A stretch of 64,000 bases of DNA from Mucilaginibacter gotjawali (GCF_002355435.1 NZ_AP017313.1:2418001-2482000); one strand, 5' to 3'; counted from the first letter of the stretch, positions 20,345 to 29,194 are shown. Made by a program: numbers and translations. Notes: generated from the letters alone by a model not told the origin.

Positions 20345-20372
20345 TTTGGGGTCGGGCAGTAGTTTAATTTTG
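20345..20372 (+). promoter_or_regulatory. Candidate Bacteroidetes-type promoter for the hydroxylase gene
   Basis: TTTG at 20345-20348 and TAATTTTG at 20365-20372 match the -33 and -7 (TAnnTTTG) elements, with a 16-bp spacer that is slightly short. The start codon is 26 bp downstream. Confidence 0.4.
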
Positions 20373-20397
20373 TACCGTTAAACAAATCAAAGATCAT

Positions 20398-21180
20398 ATG
20401 CAGCAATCATCCGAAATATTTTTCCGCATTTTAGGAATCTCAACGCTCAGGTATTTTATCTTAGCCGGGATCCCTTTCATCGTATATTACCATTTAATCA
20501 CTAAAAGAAAACACGCGGCGAAGATCCAGTACAGGCATGCTTCCCGGGGGGATTTTGCCAGGGAGATACTGCATTCGATGCAAACAACAATTGTTTTTAC
20601 AGCAATTCTTTATCTTGTTGTCTATACACCGCTGAAGAAATTCACCCTTTTTTACGACGGTATTACAGACTATCCGTTATGGTGGTTGCTGGCGGGGCCA
20701 GTGCTGGCACTCCTGATACATGATACTTATTTTTACTGGATGCACAGGCTGCTCCATCACCGCAGGTTGTTTCGCTTTGCCCATTTGCTGCACCACAAGT
20801 CCACTAATCCATCACCATGGACATCTTATTCGTTCCACTTTATTGAAGCTTGTACCGAAGGAGCTGTTTTTCTGCTCATAGTGGTGGTCGTACCAATGCA
20901 CCTTGTCAGTGTCACGATATTTGTCATCACAGCTTTCGTGATCAATGTTTATGGACATTTGGGTTACGAGATTGCCCCGCTATGGTTAAGGAATACTTTT
21001 GTTTTTGAAATTGTGAATACATCCGTATACCATAACATGCACCACAGTAAGTTCAAAGGAAACTACGGCTTGTATTTCAGGTTATGGGACAGGCTGATGG
21101 GAACCGAACACCCGGACTATGTAAAGGAATATGATGCCATTCAGCAAAGAAGACTAAATAATGACCCTGCTAATGAATAA
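20398..21180 (+). CDS. Fatty acid hydroxylase / sterol desaturase superfamily membrane protein
   Basis: A 260-residue integral membrane di-iron enzyme with several membrane helices. The eight-histidine pattern is present: HDTYFYWMHRLLHH, HLLHHKS and HNMHHSKF. It ends with the family pattern NYGLYFRLWDRLMGT. Members hydroxylate or desaturate lipids; the substrate cannot be told from sequence. It converges with the Lrp/AsnC gene, whose stop codon is 15 bp away. Confidence 0.9.
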   Translation: MQQSSEIFFRILGISTLRYFILAGIPFIVYYHLITKRKHAAKIQYRHASRGDFAREILHSMQTTIVFTAILYLVVYTPLKKFTLFYDGITDYPLWWLLAGPVLALLIHDTYFYWMHRLLHHRRLFRFAHLLHHKSTNPSPWTSYSFHFIEACTEGAVFLLIVVVVPMHLVSVTIFVITAFVINVYGHLGYEIAPLWLRNTFVFEIVNTSVYHNMHHSKFKGNYGLYFRLWDRLMGTEHPDYVKEYDAIQQRRLNNDPANE

Positions 21181-21194
21181 ATGATGCAGGTAAT

Positions 21195-21662
21195 TTACCT
21201 GACATCAAATCTGGTTTCGCATTTTCCTTCCGACATGACAAAAAAGGTTTCAAAATGGGGTTTGCCAGGCAGCCTGGCAAGTTTTTTCATTAATATGCTG
21301 CTGTATTCAGCCATGTCATTAATGGCAACGCGCAACAGGAAGTCATAGGCGCCTGACATGTGGTAGCATTCTTTTACTTCGCCAAGTTTAATTGCCTCGG
21401 ACATGAAACTAGTTAAACATTCCTCCGTGTGCTCTCCAAGCTTGGCCTGCACATAGCCGATGAGGCCGTATCCAACTTTTTTTGCATCGAGGATAGCTGT
21501 AAACCGTTTGATGTAACCATCTTCAACCATATGCTGTATACGCAGTTGTACAGGCGTTTCGGACAGACCTATTTGCGTGCCTATTTTTCTGCAGGATGTA
21601 CGGCAATCATTTTGCAAGGCATTGAGGATGCCGATATCAAATTTGTCAAGTTTCTTTTTCAT
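21195..21662 (-). CDS. Lrp/AsnC family transcriptional regulator
   Basis: A 155-residue regulator with an N-terminal helix-turn-helix (DKFDIGILNALQNDCRTSCRK, IGLSETPVQLRIQHM) and a C-terminal RAM effector domain (GYVQAKLGEHTEECLTSFMSEA, VKECYHMSGAYDFLLRVAIND). Such proteins sense amino acids. It is divergent from the serC operon across a 474-bp gap that carries repeated TCAGGTAAA-type boxes. The palindrome CAGGTAATTTACCTG (21187-21201) overlaps its own stop codon. Confidence 0.93.
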   Translation of the reverse strand: MKKKLDKFDIGILNALQNDCRTSCRKIGTQIGLSETPVQLRIQHMVEDGYIKRFTAILDAKKVGYGLIGYVQAKLGEHTEECLTSFMSEAIKLGEVKECYHMSGAYDFLLRVAINDMAEYSSILMKKLARLPGKPHFETFFVMSEGKCETRFDVR

Positions 21663-22136
21663 AGAAAATTAAAGTAGTAGAAAGATAGCCCCTGGCAGCA
21701 CGATTCACTTCCCGGTTGACTTTGCTGGCCGTGATACCGGGGTCTCTCCGCAGTCTTAAAAGTTGACCTTTTGCATAGGGAGGAGTCAGCTTGTTTCTCA
21801 ATTACAGGCTGATCCGATATTTTGAGGGATTTCAATATCTTAGTGTATTTAATACAATTTATTATGATTTTAAATGGTAGCACGAATTTACATATAAAAT
21901 GCACAAAATATGAAAGAAGAAAAGGATTTTGCTGAAAAAAATAACACAAAAACCGATCTTGATAGTGTATCGAAATTGGTTATTTACCTGCGATTGCCAT
22001 GTAATATCAGGTAAAATGGGTATTTCACCTGATATTTTGATTTTTTTTAGGCGAAAACACTAAATATATGATGCGGTATAGGCAATTATTCTAAAACATT
22101 GAACCTTTACAGTAGGTAGAATTACAAATTTTAGAG
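21663..22136. promoter_or_regulatory. Intergenic control region between Lrp gene and serC
   Basis: A 474-bp gap between divergent genes. Its last third holds the box array listed separately. The G+C-richer part near the Lrp gene (about 21680-21790) might form structure, but no known riboswitch could be recognised there. Confidence 0.45.
21983..22036. promoter_or_regulatory. Candidate Lrp/AsnC operator array upstream of serC
   Basis: Three related boxes occur in 54 bp: TTTACCTG (21983-21990), CAGGTAAA (22008-22015) and TTTCACCTG (22023-22031). The last two lie in a perfect 10-bp inverted repeat, AATATCAGGT (22003-22012) and ACCTGATATT (22027-22036). The array ends 100 bp before the serC start. 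The Lrp/AsnC gene next door is the obvious binding protein (inference). Confidence 0.6.
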
Positions 22137-23237
22137 ATGAAGAATTTGCATAAACACAATTTTGGAGCGGGCCCCTGTATCCTGCCGGAGGAGGTATTGG
22201 ACAATGCCGCTGAGGCCGTAAAAAACTGGAGGCCTACGGGGCTGTCTATCCTTGAGATTTCCCATCGGTCGGCGGCATTTGAGGAAGTGGTAAAGGAAAC
22301 GGAAAAGCTTGTGCGGGACTTGTTGCAGGTTCCGCATAATTATAGTATCCTTTTTTTACAGGGGGGCGCGAGCCTGCAGTTTTGCATGGTTGCGTTTAAT
22401 TTTTTACACAACAGCGGCAAAGATGCTGTTTACCTGGATGCAGGATATTTTGGGCAGAAAGCAATCAAAGAAGCGCTGTTCTTTGGCCCTGTTAACGTGG
22501 CGGCATCTTCAAGGGGAGCCGGTTATACCCATATTCCAAAAGAATACAGTATTTCTGCTGATGCGGCCTATTTTCATTGTACGAGCAACAATACGATTGA
22601 GGGAACGGAAATGTTCAGGTTCCCTGAAACAGAAGTACCGGTAATCTGTGATATGTCGTCGGATATTTTCAGCAGGCCGATTGATATCAGCCAGTTCGAT
22701 TTGATTTATGCGGGTGCCCAGAAAAACACCGGACCTGCGGGAATGACACTGGTTATAGCAAAAAACGATCTCCTTGACTCCGTAAAACATCCACTGCCTT
22801 CTATGCTGGATTATCGTGTTTACCGGGATAACGGTTCGATGTATAATACACCGCCGGTGTTTGCCATTTATGCAGCGATGCTCAATTTGCAATGGTTGAA
22901 AAACAAGGGCGGGTTAAAAACGATATCGCTGGAAAACAGAGCTAAAGCACAATTGCTTTACGATGAAATTGACCTCAATCCGCTGTTTTACGGAGCAGCC
23001 GAACGCTATGACCGTTCGCTGATGAATGTCACCTTCCGGATGCACGATCCCGGCAGGGAAGCGGATTTCCTTGCTTTCGCCGAACAAAATGGTATGGTTG
23101 GTATAAAGGGGTATCGTACAGTAGGCGGTTTTCGCGCATCGCTCTATAACGCACTGCCTTATGAAAGCGTGAGGGAACTGGTGAATTGTATGAAAGTTTA
23201 TGCGGAAAAATACCATCGGCCGGCAATCCTGGTTTAA
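22137..23237 (+). CDS. serC: Phosphoserine aminotransferase
   Basis: A 366-residue PLP enzyme that converts 3-phosphohydroxypyruvate and glutamate to phosphoserine. It shows the SerC start NFGAGPCILPEEVL, SILEISHRSAAFEEV, FLQGGASLQF, the PLP lysine in YAGAQKNTGPAGMTLVI, and the ending GFRASLYNALPYESVRELV. It is the first gene of a three-gene operon with DUF1015 and a threonine dehydrogenase. The serA gene often found between serC and DUF1015 in Bacteroidetes is absent. Regulation by the facing Lrp-type protein is likely. Confidence 0.95.
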   Translation: MKNLHKHNFGAGPCILPEEVLDNAAEAVKNWRPTGLSILEISHRSAAFEEVVKETEKLVRDLLQVPHNYSILFLQGGASLQFCMVAFNFLHNSGKDAVYLDAGYFGQKAIKEALFFGPVNVAASSRGAGYTHIPKEYSISADAAYFHCTSNNTIEGTEMFRFPETEVPVICDMSSDIFSRPIDISQFDLIYAGAQKNTGPAGMTLVIAKNDLLDSVKHPLPSMLDYRVYRDNGSMYNTPPVFAIYAAMLNLQWLKNKGGLKTISLENRAKAQLLYDEIDLNPLFYGAAERYDRSLMNVTFRMHDPGREADFLAFAEQNGMVGIKGYRTVGGFRASLYNALPYESVRELVNCMKVYAEKYHRPAILV

Positions 23238-23250
23238 TAAAACTTTATCT

Positions 23251-24417
23251 ATGGCGATAATTAAACCCTTTAAACCGATCCGTCCCAATCCATTTTTTGT
23301 GGACCAGTTGGTATTTACAAAGCCTCAGGCAGAGTCTGTGTCGGGACACAGGGTACTACCATTAAAGACCCTTCTGGAAGAAAATGCAAGATTGAGGCCG
23401 GAGACCCCGGAAGGGCAGGAGCAGGCCTACCAGGATATCCGGGAGAACCTAAGGCTATTGCTGGCAGGTGGCCAGCTATGGGAGGAAAAAACGGCGGGAT
23501 ACTATGTCTACGAAGTGGTCCACAGGGGTTACCTGCAAACCGGTATCTGGGCGCTGACTGCCCTGACAACAGATGCTGTGCAGAACATCCGCCTGCATGA
23601 ACTGACATTTGCCGATAGCGTGCGCCGGATCAGGAACTACAGGGAGCATACGGGCCTGGAGGGGAGCCCGATTTTGTTGGCTTATCCGGCTGTTCAGCAT
23701 GTCAATGCGATGATAGAGCAGGTAAAAGCTGAACAGCCAAAATCCAGCCTGGGTAACCAGCATGGTCTTCACCGTCTGTGGAAGATTGAAGAGACGGGGA
23801 TGCAACAAGCACTGGCAGACGCCTTCTCGAAAATCCCAACCGTATATCTTGCTGATGGACATCACCGGCTGGAAGCGGCTGCTTTATCGCCATTTAAACA
23901 TATCTCGTCGCTGTATATGGGCTATGACCAGCTGAGGATTGAACCTTACGATCGCATTGTGATCCCCGACAGGGCTGTGAGTATTGTAGAGCTTTTCGGT
24001 TTTTTAAGAAACGATTTTTACCTGCAGGAAGTAACGGGGAATCTGCCGGTGCGCCCCCGCCATCCCGGCAATTTCGGGATGTGCATAAACGGCGAGTGGT
24101 ATCATCTGAAGGCCAGAGATCATTCGGCTTTTGCTGACGCAGCAATATTGCAGGAGCGTGTGCTGGCTCCATTTTTTGGTATCAGTGACCCGAAAACAGA
24201 CAGCCGTTTGAAATGCGCCGGTGGTGAAAAAGCGCTGGAGGAAATTGGTGCAATCTTCCAGGCGCACCCCGGGGCAATTGCTTTCACGCTTTGCCCATTA
24301 TCGGTTGCCGAACTGGTCAGGGCAGCTGATGCAGGTCGGGTGTTGCCGCCAAAATCCACCTGGATCGTGCCAAAAATCCCTTATGGTTTGTTGATACATA
24401 ACATTGAAAAAATATGA
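23251..24417 (+). CDS. DUF1015 family protein
   Basis: A 388-residue soluble protein from ATG 23251, 13 bp after serC. DUF1015 proteins are commonly encoded next to serC/serA and are thought to take part in serine metabolism. Visible hallmarks are MAIIKPFKPIRPNP at the start, YYVYEVVHRGYLQTGIWAL, and the conserved YLADGHHRLEAA. The frame extends a little upstream into serC, but ATG 23251 fits the family start. Its stop overlaps the next start (ATGA). Confidence 0.88.
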   Translation: MAIIKPFKPIRPNPFFVDQLVFTKPQAESVSGHRVLPLKTLLEENARLRPETPEGQEQAYQDIRENLRLLLAGGQLWEEKTAGYYVYEVVHRGYLQTGIWALTALTTDAVQNIRLHELTFADSVRRIRNYREHTGLEGSPILLAYPAVQHVNAMIEQVKAEQPKSSLGNQHGLHRLWKIEETGMQQALADAFSKIPTVYLADGHHRLEAAALSPFKHISSLYMGYDQLRIEPYDRIVIPDRAVSIVELFGFLRNDFYLQEVTGNLPVRPRHPGNFGMCINGEWYHLKARDHSAFADAAILQERVLAPFFGISDPKTDSRLKCAGGEKALEEIGAIFQAHPGAIAFTLCPLSVAELVRAADAGRVLPPKSTWIVPKIPYGLLIHNIEKI

Positions 24418-25397
24418 AAAAAGACAAAATACTGGTCATCGGCGCCTGCGGACAGATTGGCACCGAGTTGGTTGCCGCTCTTAGATACCAACATGGAAAT
24501 GATAAAGTCATAGCAGCTGACAAGGCTACGGAGGCAGATATGGTACTTGATGTTTTAGAACATCAGGCACTCGAAACCGCCGTGAAAGAAAACAGTGTAA
24601 CACAAATTTACCTGCTTGCGGCAATGCTATCTGCAAACGGTGAACAGAACGCAGACGGCGCCTGGAAATTGAATGTACAAAGCTTACTGTCCGTCTTAAA
24701 AATCGCCAGGGAACAAAAGCTTGATAAGGTGTTTTGGCCAAGCAGTATCGCCGTATTCGGCCCCGGGGCGCCAAAATACCATTGCCCCCAACACACACGA
24801 ATTGAACCCAACACGGTTTATGGTATCAGCAAACGCGCGGGAGAATACTGGTGCAATTATTATTTTGAGAAGCATGGCGTCGATGTCCGGAGCATTCGCT
24901 TTCCGGGCCTGATCTCCTATACTGCTCCACCGGGTGGCGGGACAACGGACTACGCTGTGGATATATTCCATAAAGCGCTTGAAAAGCAGCGTTATACTTG
25001 TTTTTTGACAGAAGATAACTGCCTTCCAATGCTGTATATGCCCGATGCGATAAGGGCAACCCTGCAATTGATGGCAACACCGGCTGAGCAACTTACGATC
25101 AGGACCTCGTACAATATTGCCGGAATGAGTTTCGCACCGTGTGACCTGGCCGCAGCGATAAAAAAGCATATTCCTGAATTCAAGATCAGCTATGAACCCG
25201 ATTACAGGAACGCCATTGCAAACAGCTGGCCGGCAAGTATCAGGGATGACCAGGCGAGAAAAGACTGGGGTTGGGAACCGCAATATGACATGGCAGGGAT
25301 GGCAAAAGATATGCTGGAACAATTAAGAAGGATAAAAAAGACGGTCCAGTCGACGGTTATTGCTGCGCCGGTAAACTTCCCGGATTTTGTCGGCTGA
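24414..25397 (+). CDS. Epimerase-type (SDR) L-threonine 3-dehydrogenase, copy 2
   Basis: A 327-residue extended SDR with the NAD motif GACGQIG (10-16), SSIAVFGPGAP, active-site YGISK, and RFPGLISYTAPPGGGTTDYA. It is strongly similar to the copy at 15424-16386, with the same CLPMLYMPDAIRA and DWGWEPQYD blocks. Its start overlaps the DUF1015 stop by 4 bp, so the two are translationally coupled. Placement after serC suggests a joint serine/glycine/threonine operon. The last 25 residues, with no counterpart in copy 1, look like an added tail. Confidence 0.87.
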   Translation: MKKDKILVIGACGQIGTELVAALRYQHGNDKVIAADKATEADMVLDVLEHQALETAVKENSVTQIYLLAAMLSANGEQNADGAWKLNVQSLLSVLKIAREQKLDKVFWPSSIAVFGPGAPKYHCPQHTRIEPNTVYGISKRAGEYWCNYYFEKHGVDVRSIRFPGLISYTAPPGGGTTDYAVDIFHKALEKQRYTCFLTEDNCLPMLYMPDAIRATLQLMATPAEQLTIRTSYNIAGMSFAPCDLAAAIKKHIPEFKISYEPDYRNAIANSWPASIRDDQARKDWGWEPQYDMAGMAKDMLEQLRRIKKTVQSTVIAAPVNFPDFVG

Positions 25398-25520
25398 ACT
25401 GCCGGACAGTGAATGTTCTTCAGAAGAACCGAGCAAAGTGATCCTCCATTTATTTTTACTGAACGCAGGCAGGGACGACTCGGCTAGCGGGTTTCACCAG
25501 ATCTGTTAAATATTTTATTA

Positions 25521-26369
25521 ATGATGAGAAACCTTCAAATTACGCAGGCAATTACCAACCGGGAAAATAAATCTGTTGAATTTTATTTTACTGAGATTAG
25601 CAAGGAAGAATTAATAACAGCACAGGAAGAGGTTGTACTGGCACAAAAAATACGGAATGGTGACACGGCGGCGCTGGAAAAGCTGGTTAAAAGCAACCTT
25701 CGTTTCGTGGTTTCTGTTGCTAAAAAATACCAATATCAGGGATTGCCTCTTAGCGACCTGATCAATGAAGGTAATCTCGGCCTGATAAAAGCTGCCCATC
25801 GTTTTGACGAAACCAGAGGGTTCAAATTTATTTCTTTCGCCGTCTGGTGGATCAGGCAAAGTATTGTATTTGCTATTGCTGAAAATGCGCGTATGATCCG
25901 CTTGCCGTTGAATAAAGTTGGGGATATTACAAAAGTTAACAAAGCGATATCGAGGATCGAACAGGAAACACTAAGGGAACCTACCATTGAACAAATCGCC
26001 GGCTACCTCGGTGTGAAAGCCGACAAAGTCAGGGATGCGCTGTATTATGCGCCCTGGACGAGCTCAATTGACGCCACTTTTTGCGAGGAAGATGAATATT
26101 CGCTTTTGGATAAGCTACCCCTCGAAACAGATGCAGCAGATCACGTGCTTGTAGCGGAATCTGTTCAATATGAAATTGACCGTTTGCTTTGTGGACTAAC
26201 GTCTAGAGAACGGGAAATTATTGAAATGACCTACGGTATGAAAGGCGGATTCGCCATGTCACCCATAGATATTTCAAAGAACATTGGGATGTGCGCCGAA
26301 CGAATCCGCCAGATTAGGAACGCCGCCCTTGACAAACTTCGTAACAACGCAACTGTTTCAGCAAGATAA
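25521..26369 (+). CDS. RpoD-like sigma-70 factor, divergent paralog
   Basis: A 282-residue sigma factor with the same layout as the short Bacteroidetes primary sigma: MRNLQITQAITNRENKSVE at the start, region 2 (LVKSNLRFVVSVAKKYQYQGL, DLINEGNLGLIKAAHRFDETRGFKF, AVWWIRQSI), region 3 and region 4 (ISKNIGMCAERIRQIRNAALDKLR). Region 4 departs from the usual GLTRERVRQIKEKAI, notably Cys-Ala in place of Thr-Arg at the helix that reads the -33 element. It is probably a second, specialised group-2 sigma rather than the housekeeping one. No anti-sigma gene is adjacent. Confidence 0.9.
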   Translation: MMRNLQITQAITNRENKSVEFYFTEISKEELITAQEEVVLAQKIRNGDTAALEKLVKSNLRFVVSVAKKYQYQGLPLSDLINEGNLGLIKAAHRFDETRGFKFISFAVWWIRQSIVFAIAENARMIRLPLNKVGDITKVNKAISRIEQETLREPTIEQIAGYLGVKADKVRDALYYAPWTSSIDATFCEEDEYSLLDKLPLETDAADHVLVAESVQYEIDRLLCGLTSREREIIEMTYGMKGGFAMSPIDISKNIGMCAERIRQIRNAALDKLRNNATVSAR

Positions 26370-26522
26370 CCGGCATTAGGATTTGTTCATTTAACGTGAT
26401 TTGTATAAGAAAAAATCTTCTTCCCTTATTCCGAACTCAGGTTATTTAAGTTGTTTGAAGAAATCGAGATTCGTAAAAATGAAAAATACTGATATTGGGA
26501 AGCACTGTGCCATATGGTTGAA

Positions 26523-26690
26523 GTCCGATCCTTCTTGGATTCAAGGCGAACCCCAATCGGACTAAACTCGAACCGCTTGGCTAAAAGTATGAGAGTTTCG
26601 TCCGTAATTATCTAACGGGTTCGAGCCAGTTCTGGAGAGCCAGAGTGGGCAAGCACTTAAAACGGTCGCGTGCCCTTGTTTTTTTATCAC
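26523..26690. other. Cluster of inverted repeats, possible structured RNA or att remnant
   Basis: Several stems lie in a row: GTCCGAT/ATCGGAC (26523-26529 with 26556-26562), AAACTC/GAGTTT (26564-26569 with 26593-26598), TCTGG/CCAGA near 26630-26643, and GGGCA/TGCCC followed by seven T near 26677-26686. Part of it (near 26634-26675) loosely resembles the 5' two thirds of a tRNA-Ser. It coincides with the 3' end of a decayed recombinase, the usual place for an attachment site. No RNA family is recognised. Confidence 0.35.
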
Positions 26691-27735
26691 GTAACTCATT
26701 GTTCATCATATAAATAAAAGAGTATAATTCAGACACAAAAGCGGTTCGATGGTGCAATTCTTCAAAAGTGATTTTTTTGGGGTACATCGAATCAATTATT
26801 TCTATTTTATTCTAAATTATTGATTGTGAGTAGATTACATCAAGTCGGGTCAATCGTTCGATTGCTTTAACCACAATTGGAACAATATCTTCTTTCTGCC
26901 TTTTCGCATTGATCGTTTCAGCAAGCTTTACTTCCAAAACTTCTAATTTATGCTCGTTTTCAGACTTGATGGTTTTGTAGTCACTCGCATCAATATCGCC
27001 ATTGAGAAATAACTCCCGTGCCCTTGACAATTTTTCATTAAGCTTGTTGATCTCTTTTAATAACTCAGCGCGGCTATCCATTTGGCTGTTCTGATTATTG
27101 TAAGTGTCAGTTATAACCCTTGTAAACAGCTCCGCATGTTCGGGGGCTAATGATAAACTGTTTTAACTGATCTTCAAATACTTTGTTAACCTCTTCGGCT
27201 GTATACCTACAGCCACTGGCAGATGAACAATGGTAATAATAGTAATACCCTTTCCGGTCTTTTGAAGCAGGCCGCATAGCGTACGACTGTATTTAGAACA
27301 GCGTATAAAGCCCCTTAAAGGCAACATATCCGGCGATAGAACCTTTGTCTTAACTTCTTTCTCGTTGCCGTTTAAAACGTCCTGAACATCGTAAAACAAA
27401 GACTCTGAAATCAACGGTTCGGGTAAACCTTTCACCGTACGGACATCTTCATCCTTTTATTTTACGATCAATATTTTACCGCAATAAACAGGATTACGTA
27501 TTGCGCAAAGGAAATTATTTCGCTTACTTTTCAGACCCATTTTGGCAGCCTTGTAAAATACTTCCGAGGAAGAATATAATCCTTTAGCCAGTTCCTAAAA
27601 AGCCCATTCCATAATTGTGGCCTGTGGGGAATTTAATGCGATATATTTCTAACCGGTTTCATCATGCCGGTTAAGGTAACCAAACGGGGGCCTGTGATAT
27701 CCAGCGGCCTTCCTTTCCTGCTCTGAGTAAGCCAT
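26608..27735 (-). pseudogene. Decayed large serine recombinase
   Basis: Read on the minus strand, one frame carries recombinase sequence interrupted by stops. From about 27735 it reads MAYSEQERKAAGYHRPPFGYLN, then KYIALNSPQATI, NNFLCAIRNPVYCGKIL, KGLPEPLISESLFYDVQDVL and LPLRGFIRCSK (zinc-ribbon start). A frameshift follows, and then the coiled-coil tail EINKLNEKLSRARELFLNGDID and DSMYPKKITFEELHHRTAFV to a stop at 26608. The catalytic N-terminal domain is missing. At least four in-frame stops make it nonfunctional. It marks the left border of the PUL island. Confidence 0.85.
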
Positions 27736-27928
27736 AAAAAGTCGGCTCAAAGGACTCGACCCTCTAAAGCGATACAAGTTAACAGAGGTTAATCTTTATC
27801 CCGGAAAATCGTGCGGTGTCAGTTTGCAAAGTGTCTATTCAGCCGATTTTTTGATGAAAGTTGGCTTTAATCCAGAAGTTGACACCGATCATACCAGTGT
27901 TGTTATTACCCTTCATGCCCTTGAGTAA
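27731..27928 (+). pseudogene. C-terminal stub of a GH36-type alpha-galactosidase
   Basis: An open stretch of 65 codons without a start reads LKGLDPLKRYKLTEVNLYPG, then FLMKVGFNPEVDTDHTSVVI and a stop. This matches the C-terminal beta-sandwich of GH36 alpha-galactosidases, with the GLDP..KY and LYPG patterns. The whole catalytic part is gone, cut where the recombinase remnant begins. The family call is from memory of conserved patterns and should be checked by search. Confidence 0.6.
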
Positions 27929-28425
27929 GATTGATCTTTATGATTTAAGGATTACACAAATGTTTACTTATAATACCCAGCATTTTATATCCACTAAGTA
28001 ACCAGTCTTGAAAAAAGTTCAACGAATATTTCTAAAAATATCCAATTAAAGGCCGGATCTAACTAAGTACTGCTTAAAATCAGTGAACCAGGCTCAAAGC
28101 TTGCCTTTTCCCGCCGTTGTGAAACCTCTTTAATCGTCTCAGCAATTCGCAAATAAGAGAAATAAACAAGGATTGTTTATAACAAACCTTGTTTATAAAT
28201 TGCAACAATTCTCTAACAATTTGTATCCTTGTAAATTATATCTGAATAAAGATTCATTTCAGACGGACCTAATTTAATTTTGAGCTTATGAAAAAAAAAT
28301 TACCCAAGTGGGCACTTTTTAAGTTCGGGGTGTTTTCTGTTGAAAATAATATATTTCCTTTCCCGGTATTAATCTTATCTTTTTCAATGGATTCTTTTCC
28401 TTTAAATGATTCGGTATAGGTATAT
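27929..28425. promoter_or_regulatory. Noncoding stretch upstream of the ECF sigma gene with a 10-bp inverted repeat
   Basis: No gene is seen. ATAAACAAGG (28162-28171) and CCTTGTTTAT (28187-28196) form a perfect 10-bp inverted repeat with a 15-nt spacer, a likely operator or hairpin upstream of the sigma factor. A second motif, CTAACAATTTGTATCCTTG, lies just after it. Confidence 0.45.
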
Positions 28426-29013
28426 ATGTTGAATTACAACTTATATACCGACGATGAACTTGCATCTTTGCTAAAGGAGGATGATCAGGCAGCTTTTACC
28501 GAAATTTATAAGAGGTACTGGAAGAAGATGCTTTTAATAGCATGGAACCATAGCAATGATAAAGACGCATCAAAGGATATTGTTCATGAGATTTTTATTT
28601 CCTTGTGGGAACGGCGTCATCAGGTAGAAGTATTAAATCTTGCAGCTTTTTTAGTCACGTCGGTTAAATTCAGCATTTTTAAATACTACCAGCGCGAAAA
28701 TCGCCGGGCGGAGCTTGCACGGCAGAATTACGAATTTAATGAGTTAACCAGCGATGAAGAGAAACTTGATGCCCTTTTCCTCCAGGAATATATTAACGGC
28801 ATAGTAGAGGAAATGCCGGAGAAATGCCGGTTGGTTTTCCGTTATAGCCGCGAAATGGGAATGAAAAACAATGAGATTGCCAGCAAGATAAACATTACAG
28901 AAAAAGGCGTAGAGGCCAACCTCACAAGGGCCTTGAAAATTATCCGCTCCGAGCTTAAAAACTATGGCTGGATGATACTGATAATTCTTCAAATAGTTTA
29001 TTTTCTTCTTTAA
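28426..29013 (+). CDS. ECF sigma-70 factor of the PUL (FecI-like)
   Basis: A 195-residue ECF sigma factor with region 2 (DDQAAFTEIYKRYWKKMLLIAW, DIVHEIFISLWERR) and region 4 (MPEKCRLVFRYSREMGMKNNEIASKINITEKGVEANLTRAL). The last 19 residues form a hydrophobic helix (WMILIILQIVYFLL), as in many Bacteroidetes PUL sigma factors. Its expected partner is the FecR at 31254, but three unrelated genes now lie between them. Confidence 0.92.
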   Translation: MLNYNLYTDDELASLLKEDDQAAFTEIYKRYWKKMLLIAWNHSNDKDASKDIVHEIFISLWERRHQVEVLNLAAFLVTSVKFSIFKYYQRENRRAELARQNYEFNELTSDEEKLDALFLQEYINGIVEEMPEKCRLVFRYSREMGMKNNEIASKINITEKGVEANLTRALKIIRSELKNYGWMILIILQIVYFLL

Positions 29014-29137
29014 CGGGCATATTTCCGTGTTCGTTTACCCCAATATTGTCATTATTCACAGTTTATCATACACTTTATTTATAAGTAATCATAAACTTTT
29101 TGATGACGATAATCTTGGGTGTCCAGTCCGTTTTTAA

Positions 29138-29170
29138 ATAAAAAAGCAGAACTTCATTGAAATCCTGCTT
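29138..29170 (-). terminator. Terminator of the NTF2-like gene
   Basis: AAGCAG (29144-29149) pairs with CTGCTT (29165-29170), with an inner TTCA/TGAA pair. On the minus strand the stem is followed by a T-rich run. Confidence 0.6.
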
Positions 29171-29194
29171 ACAGATAGGATATTGAGTTTAAGA

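Noticed and set aside
21680..21790. Possible riboswitch in the Lrp gene leader
   Set aside because: Stretches recalled parts of glycine and cobalamin riboswitches, but the conserved cores are not present.
27931..28425. CRISPR-like or tandem repeat before the sigma gene
   Set aside because: Only a single inverted repeat and two TTGTTTATAA copies are present; no regular repeat-spacer pattern.
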